Origin: Anisus vortex
Lineage: Eukaryota > Mollusca > Gastropoda > Planorbidae
Length of the DNA stretch: 64,000 nucleotides
Assembly (NCBI GenBank): GCA_949126835.1
Contig: OX421506.1
Span: 31,219,378-31,283,377 of the forward strand
Direction: 5' to 3'
In this document: positions 59,001-63,260 of the stretch, piece by piece
How positions within the stretch are numbered: the first letter of the stretch is position 1
Layout: each line of letters begins with the position of its first letter
Notes under the pieces: generated by a model
Databases searched by the model: none
The model's input: the letters and a program-made list of their open reading frames with translations, nothing else
Told to the model about the DNA's origin: nothing
Made by a program: the position numbers and the translations under genes

Positions 59001-59607
59001 ATGCTAGTCAACTATTTTACATGTGTAAAACTATCTTTGTATATTTTCACAGGTCCATAGCATCACAGCAAGGAGTGTCCCCAAAGACAAACTGGAGAAA
59101 CTTAGAGCATCCAATCAAAAGTCAGCTCCGTCATCGCCAACTCCAAATTCGCTCCACGTGCCTGGGGAAACCCCTAAGGTGGCGTCCACCGCCAGCCTCA
59201 AGCTGGGTAGTCAGCCTGCGCAGGCTCCTTCTCCGGCACTGTCTTCACCGACTTCATCCACTCCCGAGCAGCATCATGCACACGGGTCGACATACATCGA
59301 CGTGAGAGGCGACAAGGAGCCGGTGTTAATCTACCCACAAGAAGACGTCAGGCCGTCACAGCAGCACCTGCCAGTTTCCATGAAAACTGTGAAAGCGCCG
59401 CTGCCGCCACAAAACAGTCATGCCTCTCAGCTTCTCATACACACCCCAGCATCAAACGACAACAACGATTCCACAAAAAAGGTCGGACCACGGATAAAAA
59501 GTGGATGTATTTCTGCCAGGACTGCCTTCTGGGAACGCAAAATGATCGATGGCACTTCTGTCAATGATAATGAATTTCCAGAAATGCTGGAAGATGAGGA
59601 ATCATAA
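25709..59607 (+). CDS. Immunoglobulin I-set protein, multi-exon gene (16 exons placed, 5' end missing)
   Basis: Joined exons: 25709-26044, 39191-39337, 40373-40456, 41281-41378, 41508-41609, 42499-43212, 43999-44096, 44320-44534, 45800-46003, 46614-46805, 46947-47117, 47522-47659, 48306-48574, 53384-54085, 55519-55803 and 59053-59607. All junctions have GT-AG and matching phases, giving about 1,435 residues to a TAA stop at 59605. The N-terminal part is charged and helix-prone, then come an acidic low-complexity segment, two I-set Ig domains, and a long Ser/Pro/Asp-rich tail likely to be disordered. The Ig style (PEFIKGLKDVEVTEGQSVKF, NWYKDGTLL) resembles titin, palladin and obscurin-type cytoskeletal proteins. 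No signal peptide or membrane segment is seen in the part present, which fits an intracellular protein. I cannot name an orthologue. No start codon is placed. The first exon's membership is less certain than the rest. Confidence 0.75.
26101..26190 (-). mobile_element. SINE family A fragment
   Basis: 'gattgtgtggccagcacactg' is the family A body in reverse. The following bases ('gaagctagccatagaagcaggg') are too diverged to assign. Confidence 0.4.
26191..26828. other. Intronic sequence with G run and short repeats
   Basis: Includes a G run (26333-26347), a possible SINE A scrap at 26394-26432, and repeats of 'aacacatttgcactacaaagacac' between 26582 and 26722 (about 4 loose copies). Confidence 0.4.
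26829..27191. mobile_element. hAT MITE, 347 bp, perfect 8-bp target duplication
   Basis: The element 26837-27183 runs from CAGGGGTCGGGAACCTTTTT to 'catgggttccagacccctg', flanked by GCATAGCC at 26829-26836 and 27184-27191. The interior repeats 'gagagccat', 'gagccagatg' and 'gagccacatctggctcgcgagccatg', a sub-terminal hairpin. It is a different subfamily from the 24599 group. Confidence 0.92.
27324..27601. mobile_element. MITE (CAAAGACTATAATAAGATGG family), copy 2, with target duplication
   Basis: The element 27331-27594 (264 bp) has termini CAAAGACTATAATAAGATG and 'catcttattatagtctttg', perfect inverted repeats over 19 bp. It is flanked by GTTCCAT at 27324-27330 and 27595-27601. It is related to 20828-21116. 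Confidence 0.9.
27602..28172. other. Intronic sequence with a CA-rich stretch
   Basis: An (AC)n-like tract at about 27958-28012. Otherwise unassigned. Confidence 0.35.
28173..28264. mobile_element. Palindromic MITE (CAGCGGGCACATCACGTCG family), copy 3
   Basis: The right end 'ccgtcgatctgacgtggtgtgcccgctg' is intact; the left end 'cagggcgtacagacgagg' is diverged. The middle 'gaaaccacgacaactcgtggtttc' is a perfect inverted core. Confidence 0.75.
28326..28405. mobile_element. Mini-MITE with TTAA ends (piggyBac-like), copy 2
   Basis: 80 bp from TTAACCCTTACAGTCCCGGG to GGAAGGGTTAA. It differs from the 22390 copy by a few substitutions and a short gap. Confidence 0.8.
28696..29976 (-). repeat. LTR (3' LTR in coding direction)
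   Basis: Begins TGTCACGACG and ends AATTGTGACA on the + strand. In coding direction it has a TATA-like 'cctcttatatcccc' near 29536-29552 and an AATAAA near 28784-28790, suiting a U3 promoter and an R-region poly(A) signal. Confidence 0.95.
29977..29985 (-). promoter_or_regulatory. Polypurine tract (plus-strand primer) of the LTR element
   Basis: In coding direction the bases just before the 3' LTR read GGCCCGGAGGGA, a purine run abutting TGTCAC. It is short for a polypurine tract but correctly placed. Confidence 0.55.
30139..32127 (-). CDS. Gag-protease polyprotein with residual RT thumb (LTR element)
   Basis: 662 residues. Residues about 1-125 are Arg/Glu-rich with tandem 'EQVAREERAEQLAREDR'-like repeats, a probable coiled coil. 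Residues about 150-300 resemble a SCAN-like retrotransposon gag core (YQKKFRSSTLRPGENYTRFA, LLMTEQVESQMTPKLKAFLI). A Pro/His/Arg-rich linker (about 305-400) may bind RNA; no CCHC knuckle is seen. An aspartic-protease-like domain follows with CTYDSG (DSG active site) and ILLGRPIVG. The last about 80 residues (LGEFSNYQNTLIPNFRKITR) match the RT-RNase H connection, so a deletion of the RT catalytic core fused protease to the thumb in frame. It lacks integrase and polymerase. The frame is fully open, consistent with recent, perhaps selected, use in trans. Confidence 0.85.
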   Translation of the reverse strand: MAEGVLLRKQLREEAIAIGYIDSDITKYVVEQVAAHEAKTERAEQVAREERAKQLEREDRLRAEQVAREERAEQLAREDTLRLEQLAREERNRLDEEARRAHEFRLAELAASVRAPDNNDNPNSPSSFSSATPNHPLPRHASLWTDVHDPRLEQFDIYLRRFSDCMELNEVPPELHCRILVSTLRGEDYEAYCKLAPEDRESCAALKNALLNRHQLHASHYQKKFRSSTLRPGENYTRFAERIQSYLLKWVELGNIEQSFDGMVTLLMTEQVESQMTPKLKAFLIQHGIEGLPSSLQSADRFLQSNLIESSPSSRPGHPQPHRHYGDNHRANPPPKSTAPQPHTPHHGRPRPHNAHRDHRHTRPTPQLAHDRNRRDPTPYLAAGAFYTTTDPVDPAQDPTNGLATHELETPSYPSYLAPEQEPADQGCDQYSSSDYDRVHHVFSISSADKHNQFPRSYVDEIVRINGRLASCTYDSGLSFEALVTQSKIDPRDYTGRYVRLQGPSHNSPIQQLPTALVNLSSALFTGPIEAAVIEGLQVDILLGRPIVGKQTHCLPTPATYGSPRPTPNQTPLPHPMSIKDKLRHARLPTTRLELRQTLGEFSNYQNTLIPNFRKITRPLFRLLNAPTSFPLSWDKLATDAFETLQQCLGQNPFRHTRQSGH
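32128..33031 (-). other. 5' leader of the LTR element with GC-rich short repeats
   Basis: Between the primer site and the gag start. Contains loose repeats of 'gtaggctggggtggcgta' and 'gtgagcctggtttgatggg' around 32650-32890. This is the expected place for an RNA packaging signal, but none can be identified by eye. Confidence 0.6.
33032..33049 (-). promoter_or_regulatory. Primer binding site for tRNA-Pro
   Basis: In coding direction, three bases (AAG) after the 5' LTR comes TGGGGGCTCGTCCGGGAT. This is the 18-nt sequence complementary to the 3' end of tRNA-Pro that is also the classical tRNA-Pro primer site of murine gammaretroviruses. It fixes the orientation of the element. Confidence 0.93.
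33053..34342 (-). repeat. LTR (5' LTR in coding direction)
   Basis: Same sequence as 28696-29976 apart from G-run lengths. The TATA-like motif lies at about 33902-33918. The short open frame on the minus strand (34149-33748) occurs in both LTRs and is unlikely to be a gene. Confidence 0.95.
34950..35110 (+). pseudogene. hAT transposase zinc-finger (TTF/ZMYM1-like) fragment
   Basis: The + frame reads SWFKRRLANGEEVNRSWLLY, then SPINKAAYCFCCLLFTS. This matches the 'R.W..Ys...  fCfcCkLF' TTF-type finger at the start of ZMYM1-like hAT transposases. It stops where the 35111 element begins. No catalytic domain remains. Confidence 0.75.
35111..35870 (+). mobile_element. hAT element of the 2672 family, truncated, nested
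   Basis: Starts CAGGGGTCGGCAACCTTTTG and follows the 2672-5916 element through several blocks: 'gcaagaccaaggccaaaa' (35249), 'gtaatcatacaaattgggtagttaatg' (35551), 'aaacgggttacttatctccc' (35743) and 'tgatgccaaaccagtta' (35808). No right terminus is found; similarity fades near 35870. The transposase part and the middle are missing. Confidence 0.75.
36271..36567 (+). pseudogene. LINE ORF2 C-terminal fragment
   Basis: 98-residue frame ending SIWNALPLQLRQSPSFDTLRSRLNTHLFK and a stop. 'WNaLPl.lR.s.sl.tFks.LkthLF' is the usual C-terminus of CR1/jockey-group LINE polymerases. It is a different family from 6503. It lies within the hAT element 34516-36679, so it was carried or inserted there. Confidence 0.7.
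36688..38062. other. Intronic sequence, includes MITE copy 4
   Basis: Apart from the MITE at 37537-37650 and a possible SINE A scrap near 37797-37845, I see nothing assignable. Confidence 0.35.
37537..37650. mobile_element. Palindromic MITE (CAGCGGGCACATCACGTCG family), copy 4
   Basis: Ends CAGCAGGCACATCACGTCGT and 'acgacgtagtgtgtccgctg'. The core differs from the other copies and has no G or C run. Confidence 0.85.
38063..38816 (+). mobile_element. LINE, 5'-truncated copy nearly identical to 6640-9434
   Basis: 38069-38810 matches 8685-9430, including the last about 220 residues of ORF2 (ISKKKKQ... to IKMQD) and the 3' tail. I noticed only single-base differences ('aacctgacatc' for 'aacctaacatc', 'ttataaaagg' for 'ttatagaagg'). 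Short flanking repeats 'agtgac' (38064-38069 and 38811-38816) fit target-primed insertion. The copy lies in the Ig gene intron, 380 bp upstream of the exon at 39191. Confidence 0.92.
39191..39337 (+). CDS. Ig gene exon: helical segment
   Basis: Encodes VIYREALEGARRAEEFKFRV..., about 48 residues ending NSFTSPA. An ideal branch-point sequence TACTAAC lies at 39168-39174, with donor 'gctt|gtaagt'. The AG at 39189-39190 gives the correct phase for the 25709 exon; an alternative AG at 39199-39200 would shift the frame. An ATG at 39175 in the same frame could be an alternative start. Confidence 0.75.
39420..39790. repeat. Intronic tandem repeat, about 37-bp unit
   Basis: About nine degenerate copies of 'cctttggcccacaatgtatagttatttagatatttta', with variants 'gtagtcatctggatattcgc'. 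Frames through it are artefacts. Confidence 0.88.
39944..40155. mobile_element. hAT-like MITE, about 196 bp, in intron
   Basis: From CAGTGCCCTCACAT (39952, with the terminus duplicated at 39967) to 'tgtaaaggcactg' (40147). Flanked by AGCACATC (39944-39951) and TGCACATC (40148-40155), an 8-bp duplication with one mismatch. The interior is GC-rich ('gggggcagaggggcc', 'ccctggggcgccac'). Confidence 0.8.
40373..40456 (+). CDS. Ig gene exon: helical segment
   Basis: 84 nt encoding YGEVMLTFRDKVKDLLKNFT plus QRLTLAHE, an amphipathic helix-like stretch. Acceptor 'tatatttgccag', donor 'gaaa|gtaagt'. Phases agree on both sides. Confidence 0.85.
40553..40594 (-). mobile_element. LINE/SINE 3' tail remnant
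   Basis: In reverse reads 'caataatcttctgtataaaagcgcgtctgtaac', the conserved tail of the LINE at 9380-9410 and of SINE B. Confidence 0.6.
41281..41378 (+). CDS. Ig gene exon
   Basis: 98 nt encoding SFDPNSSLETTTQKVKHDVS plus KFIEDLIGETLDL. Acceptor 'ttttactgttcag', donor 'ctg|gtaaat'. Ends in phase 0. Confidence 0.85.
41508..41609 (+). CDS. Ig gene exon, Ser-rich
   Basis: 102 nt encoding TSEEAVSDLSSLSDESISDQ plus NSFEDLKAQAVVTK. Acceptor 'ttacttttccag', donor 'aag|gtaagg'. Several SD/SE pairs suit casein-kinase-2-type phosphorylation (inference). Symmetric phase 0, so skipping would keep the frame. Confidence 0.85.
42499..43212 (+). CDS. Ig gene exon, 238 residues, acidic
   Basis: Begins LIENHRREVSGAVDVTNANR and ends EEDDDRKWKSNWIFK. 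The middle is rich in Asp, Glu and Asn, including EIDIEKDFEELKEFVRKTQS and 'EETEEELEKEEDDD'. Acceptor 'tttgatatttttcag', donor 'aag|gtattg'. No domain recognised. Symmetric phase 0. Confidence 0.88.
43287..43567 (+). mobile_element. tRNA-derived SINE, family A, full length, sense in intron
   Basis: Starts 'ggcacagtggccgtgcagcag' (A-box region). The B-box 'ctgggttcgaatcctggtg' is intact. The body matches 12713 in reverse and it ends 'gggtactttactttttttta'. The head resembles a tRNA gene but cannot fold into a full clover leaf by eye. Confidence 0.9.
43720..43830 (+). mobile_element. SINE family B, 5'-truncated
   Basis: Shows 'gggttctaaccctgctgcag', 'caatccctgtcgccctgccgg', 'tggggcctaggac' and the LINE-like tail 'taataatcctctatgtagaagaaacgtctgtaaactta'. 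It has head and tail in the same order as the 17041 copy. Confidence 0.8.
43999..44096 (+). CDS. Ig gene exon
   Basis: 98 nt encoding GINGGHNESKGRPVNKVISR plus PDFTYMPYISGN. Acceptor 'gcttttcttgtcaag', donor 'acag|gttggt'. Completes an Arg codon with the next exon. Confidence 0.8.
44320..44534 (+). CDS. Ig gene exon, Asp/Ser-rich
   Basis: Encodes DADYLSDPDTFSQSDLDGSD through YDDNSQ. Acceptor 'cttctctttag', donor 'caag|gtttgt'. Likely disordered. Confidence 0.85.
44683..44920 (-). mobile_element. tRNA-derived SINE, family A, degenerate
   Basis: In reverse shows 'accctattgatcaatttggt', 'gccatgacaaagaaaacc' and 'ggccacacaataccctagt'. The promoter half (44860-44920) is decayed, with 'aaccttcgaacctggta' left of the B-box. 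A C run at 44788-44797. Confidence 0.75.
45306..45738. mobile_element. MITE with TTAA-type ends, about 433 bp
   Basis: The left end TTAAAGACCAAGTGAAGAGG ('tttttatcaaag') pairs with the right end 'ttgataaaaagctcttcatttggtctttaa', inverted repeats of about 30 bp with few mismatches. TTAA at both edges suits a piggyBac-like target, but TA-based insertion is also possible. No coding. Confidence 0.8.
45800..46003 (+). CDS. Ig gene exon: first half of Ig domain 1
   Basis: Encodes DFADGPVSQVSQVSGPIVAP, then DPRFIIPPESVTIQEGEPVR and FSCRVAGTQPV. This holds the A-B strands and the first Ig cysteine (FSC). Acceptor 'attttcttatag', donor 'tcg|gtgagt'. Confidence 0.9.
46147..46290 (+). mobile_element. 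LINE 3' end, truncated copy
   Basis: Begins 'cccgagtggcatttgggcatgg', loses part of the ORF end, then 'gactcggaccatgtatgagcg' and the 3' tail with AAGATAAGAT. It lies in the intron that splits Ig domain 1. Confidence 0.88.
46614..46805 (+). CDS. Ig gene exon: second half of Ig domain 1
   Basis: Encodes DVFWYREGEEVEEFEESEDV, then HSITLHNVNKSMAGQYMCIA and LNEKGKATQYLIVSVK. The core Trp (FWY) and second cysteine (YMCIA) are present, as in an I-set domain. Acceptor 'cttcccatttcag', donor 'aaa|gtaaac'. Confidence 0.9.
46947..47117 (+). CDS. Ig gene exon: first half of Ig domain 2, cysteine missing
   Basis: Encodes KPEFIKGLKDVEVTEGQSVK, then FRVKVKGIPPPRINWYKDGT. The Trp (NWYKDG) is present, but the B-strand position expected as Cys (FxC) is FRV, so the domain lacks its first core cysteine. 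Acceptor 'tttttatcaacag', donor 'ctag|gtaaat'. Confidence 0.9.
47290..47400 (-). mobile_element. SINE family B, inverted
   Basis: In reverse: 'gttcaccggcctgttttctagcc', 'ccaatccctgctgccctgcag', 'gttttgggcctattggacgtaa'. The LINE-like tail at the left end is lost or decayed into an A/T run. Confidence 0.7.
47522..47659 (+). CDS. Ig gene exon: second half of Ig domain 2
   Basis: Encodes EKFGNRDYIMTIDHATMDDD, then AEYTVCARNVAGEVKLSAQV. The F-strand motif D-x-x-x-YxC is present (DDDAEYTVC). Acceptor 'atatttcccag', donor 'tcag|gtaacg'. Confidence 0.9.
48306..48574 (+). CDS. Ig gene exon, Ser-rich then helical
   Basis: Encodes ESPVKKQRHSSMTTSGASDS, a Ser/Ala/Pro-rich stretch, then NHIDEKISLTQKKMEDESRN plus MKEDARR, a charged helix. 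Acceptor 'tgttaaatag', donor 'aga|gtaagt'. Ends in phase 0. Confidence 0.87.
48575..49830 (+). other. Intron of the Ig gene, left of TRMO
   Basis: AT-rich, with a G run near 49169-49180 and a SINE A scrap at 49327-49380 ('ccttgagtctacccaactctgatg'). Nothing else is recognised. Confidence 0.45.
49834..49839 (-). terminator. Poly(A) signal of TRMO
   Basis: AATAAA on the minus strand, 4 nt after the TGA stop at 49845-49843. Such a close signal is compact but plausible. Confidence 0.45.
49843..51204 (-). pseudogene. TRMO: tRNA (adenine-N6)-methyltransferase TRMO, intronless, one in-frame stop
   Basis: TRMO uses S-adenosylmethionine to methylate t6A37 of some tRNAs (m6t6A), tuning decoding in the cytosol. 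Codons 1-336 (51204-50197) start MDSGYKMKPIGILKSVFHFK, with the TrmO/UPF0066 signature HSPYRPNNIGLSLV and LSGIDLLDGTPVLDIKQFIP. A TAA stop lies at 50196-50194. The same frame then continues without a frameshift through VAPWLTNPPVSKLKVSFTP, EEPRSVYRRQ and LHVTCWFDDDQVEVVRIKP to a TGA at 49845-49843, matching the C-terminal domain of animal TRMO. The total of 452 residues is close to the usual length. It has no introns and lies antisense in an Ig gene intron, which suggests a retrocopy or an intron-lost gene. No poly(A) tail remnant or target duplication is obvious. Alternatives for the stop: polymorphism, sequencing error, readthrough, or removal of a 33-nt GT...AG segment spanning it. Confidence 0.88.
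51205..53383 (+). other. Intron of the Ig gene, right of TRMO
   Basis: Contains a C run (51371-51383) and a partial SINE A. A minus-strand open stretch at 52220-51996 ends in 'SELASLVADFCTYHKSEMNQ', which looks protein-like but has no family I recognise. The rest is AT-rich. Confidence 0.4.
51444..51556 (-). mobile_element. SINE family A, 3' half
   Basis: On the + strand shows 'gtgaaagtaagtcacctttt', 'caatttgattcatagggtctgtgaagcagcattg' and 'tgtggccagcacaatgctg', the reverse of the family body. The promoter half is absent, as expected for a 5'-truncated copy. Confidence 0.75.
53384..54085 (+). CDS. Ig gene exon, 234 residues, Ser/Asp-rich
   Basis: Encodes DQPIRGSRLLSPGNLDLLET, then AEEIIQRERSNSLVNGNSSD, a Pro/Lys-rich stretch (SKPSEPAPPTRGVHKPKT) and SLQDISTSLASSFSSNSSSR. 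Acceptor 'tactctttttaag', donor 'aag|gtactt'. Symmetric phase 0. Probably disordered and phosphorylated. Confidence 0.88.
54086..55518 (+). other. Intron of the Ig gene
   Basis: AT-rich. A stretch around 54790-55090 is less AT-rich ('tcttgttagtgatgatctacgg...aggattttcccatggcaac') and may be an old LINE remnant in reverse, but I cannot assign it. Confidence 0.35.
55519..55803 (+). CDS. Ig gene exon, 95 residues
   Basis: Encodes PSIEVSNADFSLPTIQGDSQ, SSPRQSIDSGVSVSSKLERP and KLRAKFLCAKDDDLGDGNFK plus R. SxxSPRxSIDSG resembles kinase target motifs. Acceptor 'gttgttgccaacag', donor 'agg|gtaaga'. Symmetric phase 0. Confidence 0.88.
55804..58082 (+). other. Intron of the Ig gene
   Basis: Very AT-rich with T runs. 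No coding exon found apart from the candidate microexon that follows. Confidence 0.45.
58083..58100 (+). CDS. Candidate 18-nt microexon of the Ig gene
   Basis: ACAGAGTTGAGCAACTCA (TELSNS) sits between a pyrimidine-rich acceptor ('cattctttttggtaactacacaaatttcag') and a consensus donor GTAAGTA. It is phase 0 and a multiple of 3, so it could be included or skipped between the 55519 and 59053 exons. There is no independent support. Confidence 0.35.
58950..59003 (+). mobile_element. LINE 3' tail fragment next to the last splice acceptor
   Basis: 'gatgcaataatcttctttattgaagg' and 'ctgtctgtaatgtataagataagat' match 9380-9425. It ends 49 bp before the acceptor at 59051-59052. Confidence 0.85.
59053..59607 (+). 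CDS. Ig gene terminal exon with stop
   Basis: Encodes VHSITARSVPKDKLEKLRAS, a Pro/Ser-rich middle (SQPAQAPSPALSSPTSSTPE), and ends KVGPRIKSGCISARTAFWER, then an acidic C-terminus EMLEDEES and TAA at 59605-59607. Acceptor 'gtatattttcacag'. The 'SARTAFWER' block may be a short conserved C-terminal motif. Confidence 0.9.
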   Translation, partial: VHSITARSVPKDKLEKLRASNQKSAPSSPTPNSLHVPGETPKVASTASLKLGSQPAQAPSPALSSPTSSTPEQHHAHGSTYIDVRGDKEPVLIYPQEDVRPSQQHLPVSMKTVKAPLPPQNSHASQLLIHTPASNDNNDSTKKVGPRIKSGCISARTAFWERKMIDGTSVNDNEFPEMLEDEES

Positions 59608-61967
59608 AAGATGGGAATTCATAAAAAACGTGAGTGTAAAAGATGGGAATATAAAAGAGGAGAATTCTTAAAAGATTTTTTTAAACATGTTCATTCATAA
59701 AAGATAATACTTCATAAAAGACGAGGATTAATAAAAGATTCTGATGTTTGTACTTTTGATGCCCAAAGTGAAGATGAAAGACTTCAAGGCAATTCTGTTA
59801 AATCAGGTGCTACTAAATTATTTTCATTCATGTCGCTGCTTCCTCAAGGCCTCAATTGACCTCATGCTTTTAAAAGTTACAATGTTTTCATAATGTGTTC
59901 ACTTATTTTTTTATATTTTAGTGCATTGATTAGAGCTGTATCTTGTGTTAGATGATTTGCATTTTAATATAAAACATACACCATCATCTGTCACTGTTGA
60001 CTTCTTTGACTTGAACTTTCTTTGACTTGGTCTTTCTTTCTTATTATTTCTTTGACTTCTTCTTACTTTGACTTCTTTACTTAGCTAAGTTCCATCTTGT
60101 TACTCTCTTCTTTGATCTTGACTTGGAAGTTGACTAGAAATTCCTCCACTTGCTTTTCAGCGATGACTTTTTTAAGGCTTAATAACTTGGACTGAAGACT
60201 CGTTTCTTGGTAATATGAAACACTACAATGGAATGTATAATTTCAAGCAATTTATTAACACCATCATCTGGGGAATCATTTTGAGACTGCAGCATTTTAT
60301 CTAGTATGAACATCATCCGCTATTGTTTTAAATTTCTTGGAACTTTTATTGGTCTTTGATTTTGGTAATTCTGAAATGTTATTCCTCATAAAGATATTCA
60401 TTCATTAATTAGCTTTTTACAAACACAATTTTGTTTATTGTCAAAATAATTTAGGTAGTAATAAAATATTAGCTGCCATATAATATCAAAAATAGGTAAA
60501 TAGCTCTTTTGATTTTGTAATTATGTGTTTTATACTTTCTTATAAAAACTAAAAAATTAACATATTTTTTTCCAAAATGTTAAAGTTTATTCGTAATTTT
60601 AAAAATTTAGCAAAGAAAATTCTTTACAAAAATTGTACAAAATGTTCAAGTAAAACTGATACAAGTACACTATGGAGTCATTGACCACAAAAATGAATAA
60701 TTGATTGATAACGGTGATGAAACATAAGTAGACTAGGTAAATCAAGCTAAATGCAACAAAAAATAGATTCTATTGTAGATTTTTTTTTCATTTAAAATAT
60801 AATAAATTCCAATGCTTCTAACAAACAGTAAAAGAAAAGCCAATTCTAATGTTTGGAAAATTTTTATCATGCGTGTGTTAAATTTTAAGGAAATATTTAG
60901 ATTGATTTTACAAAGCTATAAAAGTTGAGTTTGTTGTTTGTTTCTTTGCCTCCTTGTGTAGAAACCACAGGACTTCATTATAATGTTATGAGCTGATTCA
61001 TTCCATGCATATATTTTTATAGAATTTTATGAAAATTTCAATGAATCCACTTCAATAATCTATGCAAATATATATATATATATGTCTTTAATGGAGTTAG
61101 CTACATCTGAGGCATTTATTGGGACTAAGAAAAAAAAAACGGATTGCATAAAGTTGATTTTCTTAGGAGCTGGGTATATTTTTTATAGGACCACATTTTT
61201 AGCTGTGTATTTTAACAATAATTATTATTATATTTATTACATCTAAAAGAAACTCTGGAAAGAAATACTCACTTTAACTATTTATCATGTAAATTCATAA
61301 ATATCACAGATTATTGTTTATTAACAAAAAAATGTTTGATAGACATGTTGATTCTATTTTTAAATAGTCTAAATATTTTTTTAAATTATAATATTTTATA
61401 AGATAGAGAATACAAACATATATTCATAAGATAACATATAGTTCTATGCATAGACTCTAAATTGTATTTATAAATGTAATGTCATATGCTAATTGCTCAG
61501 GCTATGATTTCAATATTCTTGTCCCACAGCAATGGAAAAAAGACCATTACAATATCAAATGGGGTCCAATATATTTCAAAACTGGGAGCAATTTTGTATT
61601 GTTGTTATTTTATTGTTAAAATATTGGAAGACCCTTTTGGTTAATATATAAAGGACCATGAAATAATTATATTGATCGTTATTATGACCAAATAACCAAT
61701 GTACCAGCATTGAAAATAATGTACATTTTTTTTTACTTATTTTATTGTATCATAACTTTGTTAATCTTTAGCTCTCTAAAAGTGTAGCATGCAAAAAGTT
61801 TATCTGAATTAAAGTGTAAGCAATATTTACAGCTAGATATATCTATAGATTACACACAATATAACAGTGGGTCTCAAATGTTTTTCTGTGCTTTTTATTG
61901 GAAATAATGTTTTGCAATTGTGCCCTGTTCTAAGTCAAAGCCCTAGATGTCGGATTCTTACACTTTT

Positions 61968-61973
61968 AATAAA
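61968..61973 (+). terminator. Possible upstream poly(A) signal
   Basis: AATAAA in 'cttttaataaaattaaaat'. No clear GT-rich element follows. Confidence 0.2.
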
Positions 61974-62149
61974 ATTAAAATAATTCTAAAAAGCCTTTTG
62001 GAATATTCTGTGAATCCTTACTGTAAAGATGCTGAAGTTTTGGGACTCACTGGCACAGCATGTTAATACTACAATAACCGCAATAATATATACCAGGTCA
62101 CACATAAAAACTAGCGTTTATAATTTGTTTTTTTGTGTTTTTTTGTCAT

Positions 62150-62393
62150 TATGTTCACCTGTTTCTTCTACCTGGCCAGCACAATGCCCAATTTAATGTT
62201 TTGTGTTTTTTATCATTATATCATTGTAAACTTGTTTGAGTTCAAAGTTCACCTGTTTCTTCCTGCCTGACCAGCACAATGCCCAATTTAATGTTTTGTG
62301 TTTTTTATCATTATATCATTGTAAACTTGTTTGAGTTCAAAGTTCACCTGTTTCTTCCTGCCTGACCAGCACAATGCCCAATTTCCAGTTGGG
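62150..62393. repeat. Tandem duplication, about 94-95-bp unit, 2.5 copies, SINE-derived part
   Basis: Units start at 62156, 62250 and 62345 with CACCTGTTTCTTC. Each contains 'ccagcacaatgcccaattt', the family A SINE body in reverse. The first two copies are nearly identical. Confidence 0.9.
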
Positions 62394-63233
62394 GCTTTTC
62401 CCATGATATGAACAATATATTTGGTATGGGAATTCAATGCTCTGTCACGCCACCACTTTAATACGCTCTTTCCAACCACCCTTTTTGACTTTACGGGAGC
62501 AAAAAAGGAACATCAGTGTTAAATATGTCTTAGAATAAAAAAATATTGATAGATTTGAGTGTACATACTCTTTTTGTTATTTTTTTCTATAAACATCTTT
62601 TAAAAAGTATAACAATTCATAAATGATATGTCAAAAAGGAGATAAAAATACATTAAAAATGAGTGTCTAAAAAAAATAAGAACAAATTATGATTTTTTAG
62701 AAGTCTTGTAACATACTAAATATTTGTTGCATACAAAAAGCTGGAAAGAGAAGGAGGGATTGTCACTAGTACTTAAATTGTGTCCCTTTGTTTTTTCAGG
62801 TTCTTGATGTAATTGTAATGAAATATTACATCTATGTGGAGTATGTGTTTGTTTAAAGTGTATAAACTAATGAACTGTATCTTGAATATTTTTCAGTTAG
62901 CAAACGGTGAAGTGCCTTTGATGTAGATCTTCCTACATTCATGAAAATATGTATAATATAATTATATTGTATGTTGTAAACAATTTTATACCATTTACTA
63001 TGCTATTAGACTGGTAGAAATTTTTACATCAAATTGTTTTCATCTTTTTAATTACATTACATTTTATTGGTAAAATTGAAAGTTTTAGATGTCAAAATTA
63101 TAACTTCTGTTTGTGTGGCTGTGCCTGGTTGTGCTGGTCAAGACACATAATGGACCCTATTTAGTCTGATAGCTAATAATTGTGATGCTTCCCAACAAAC
63201 CAGCATGGAAGTCAGCAAAACTTGATTGTTTTC

Positions 63234-63239
63234 AATAAA
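63234..63239 (+). terminator. Candidate poly(A) signal
   Basis: AATAAA in 'gttttcaataaatgcaaaat', followed within 40 bases by a T- and G-rich region ('gggttcttggtcatttttt'). It is a plausible end of the Ig gene transcript, but 3.6 kb after the stop. Confidence 0.35.
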
Positions 63240-63260
63240 TGCAAAATAATGTGGGAAAAA

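Larger units (their letters stand above)
59608..63260 (+). other. 3' UTR and downstream sequence of the Ig gene
   Basis: Starts with loose repeats of 'ataaaagatgggaat' (59605-59735), then 'tctttgacttctt' repeats (60001-60080). The rest is AT-rich with no exon. The true UTR end is unknown. Confidence 0.5.

Noticed and set aside
25709..59607. Naming the Ig gene as palladin, obscurin or titin
   Set aside because: The Ig style fits that superfamily, but the flanking low-complexity parts give no specific orthology and the 5' end is missing.
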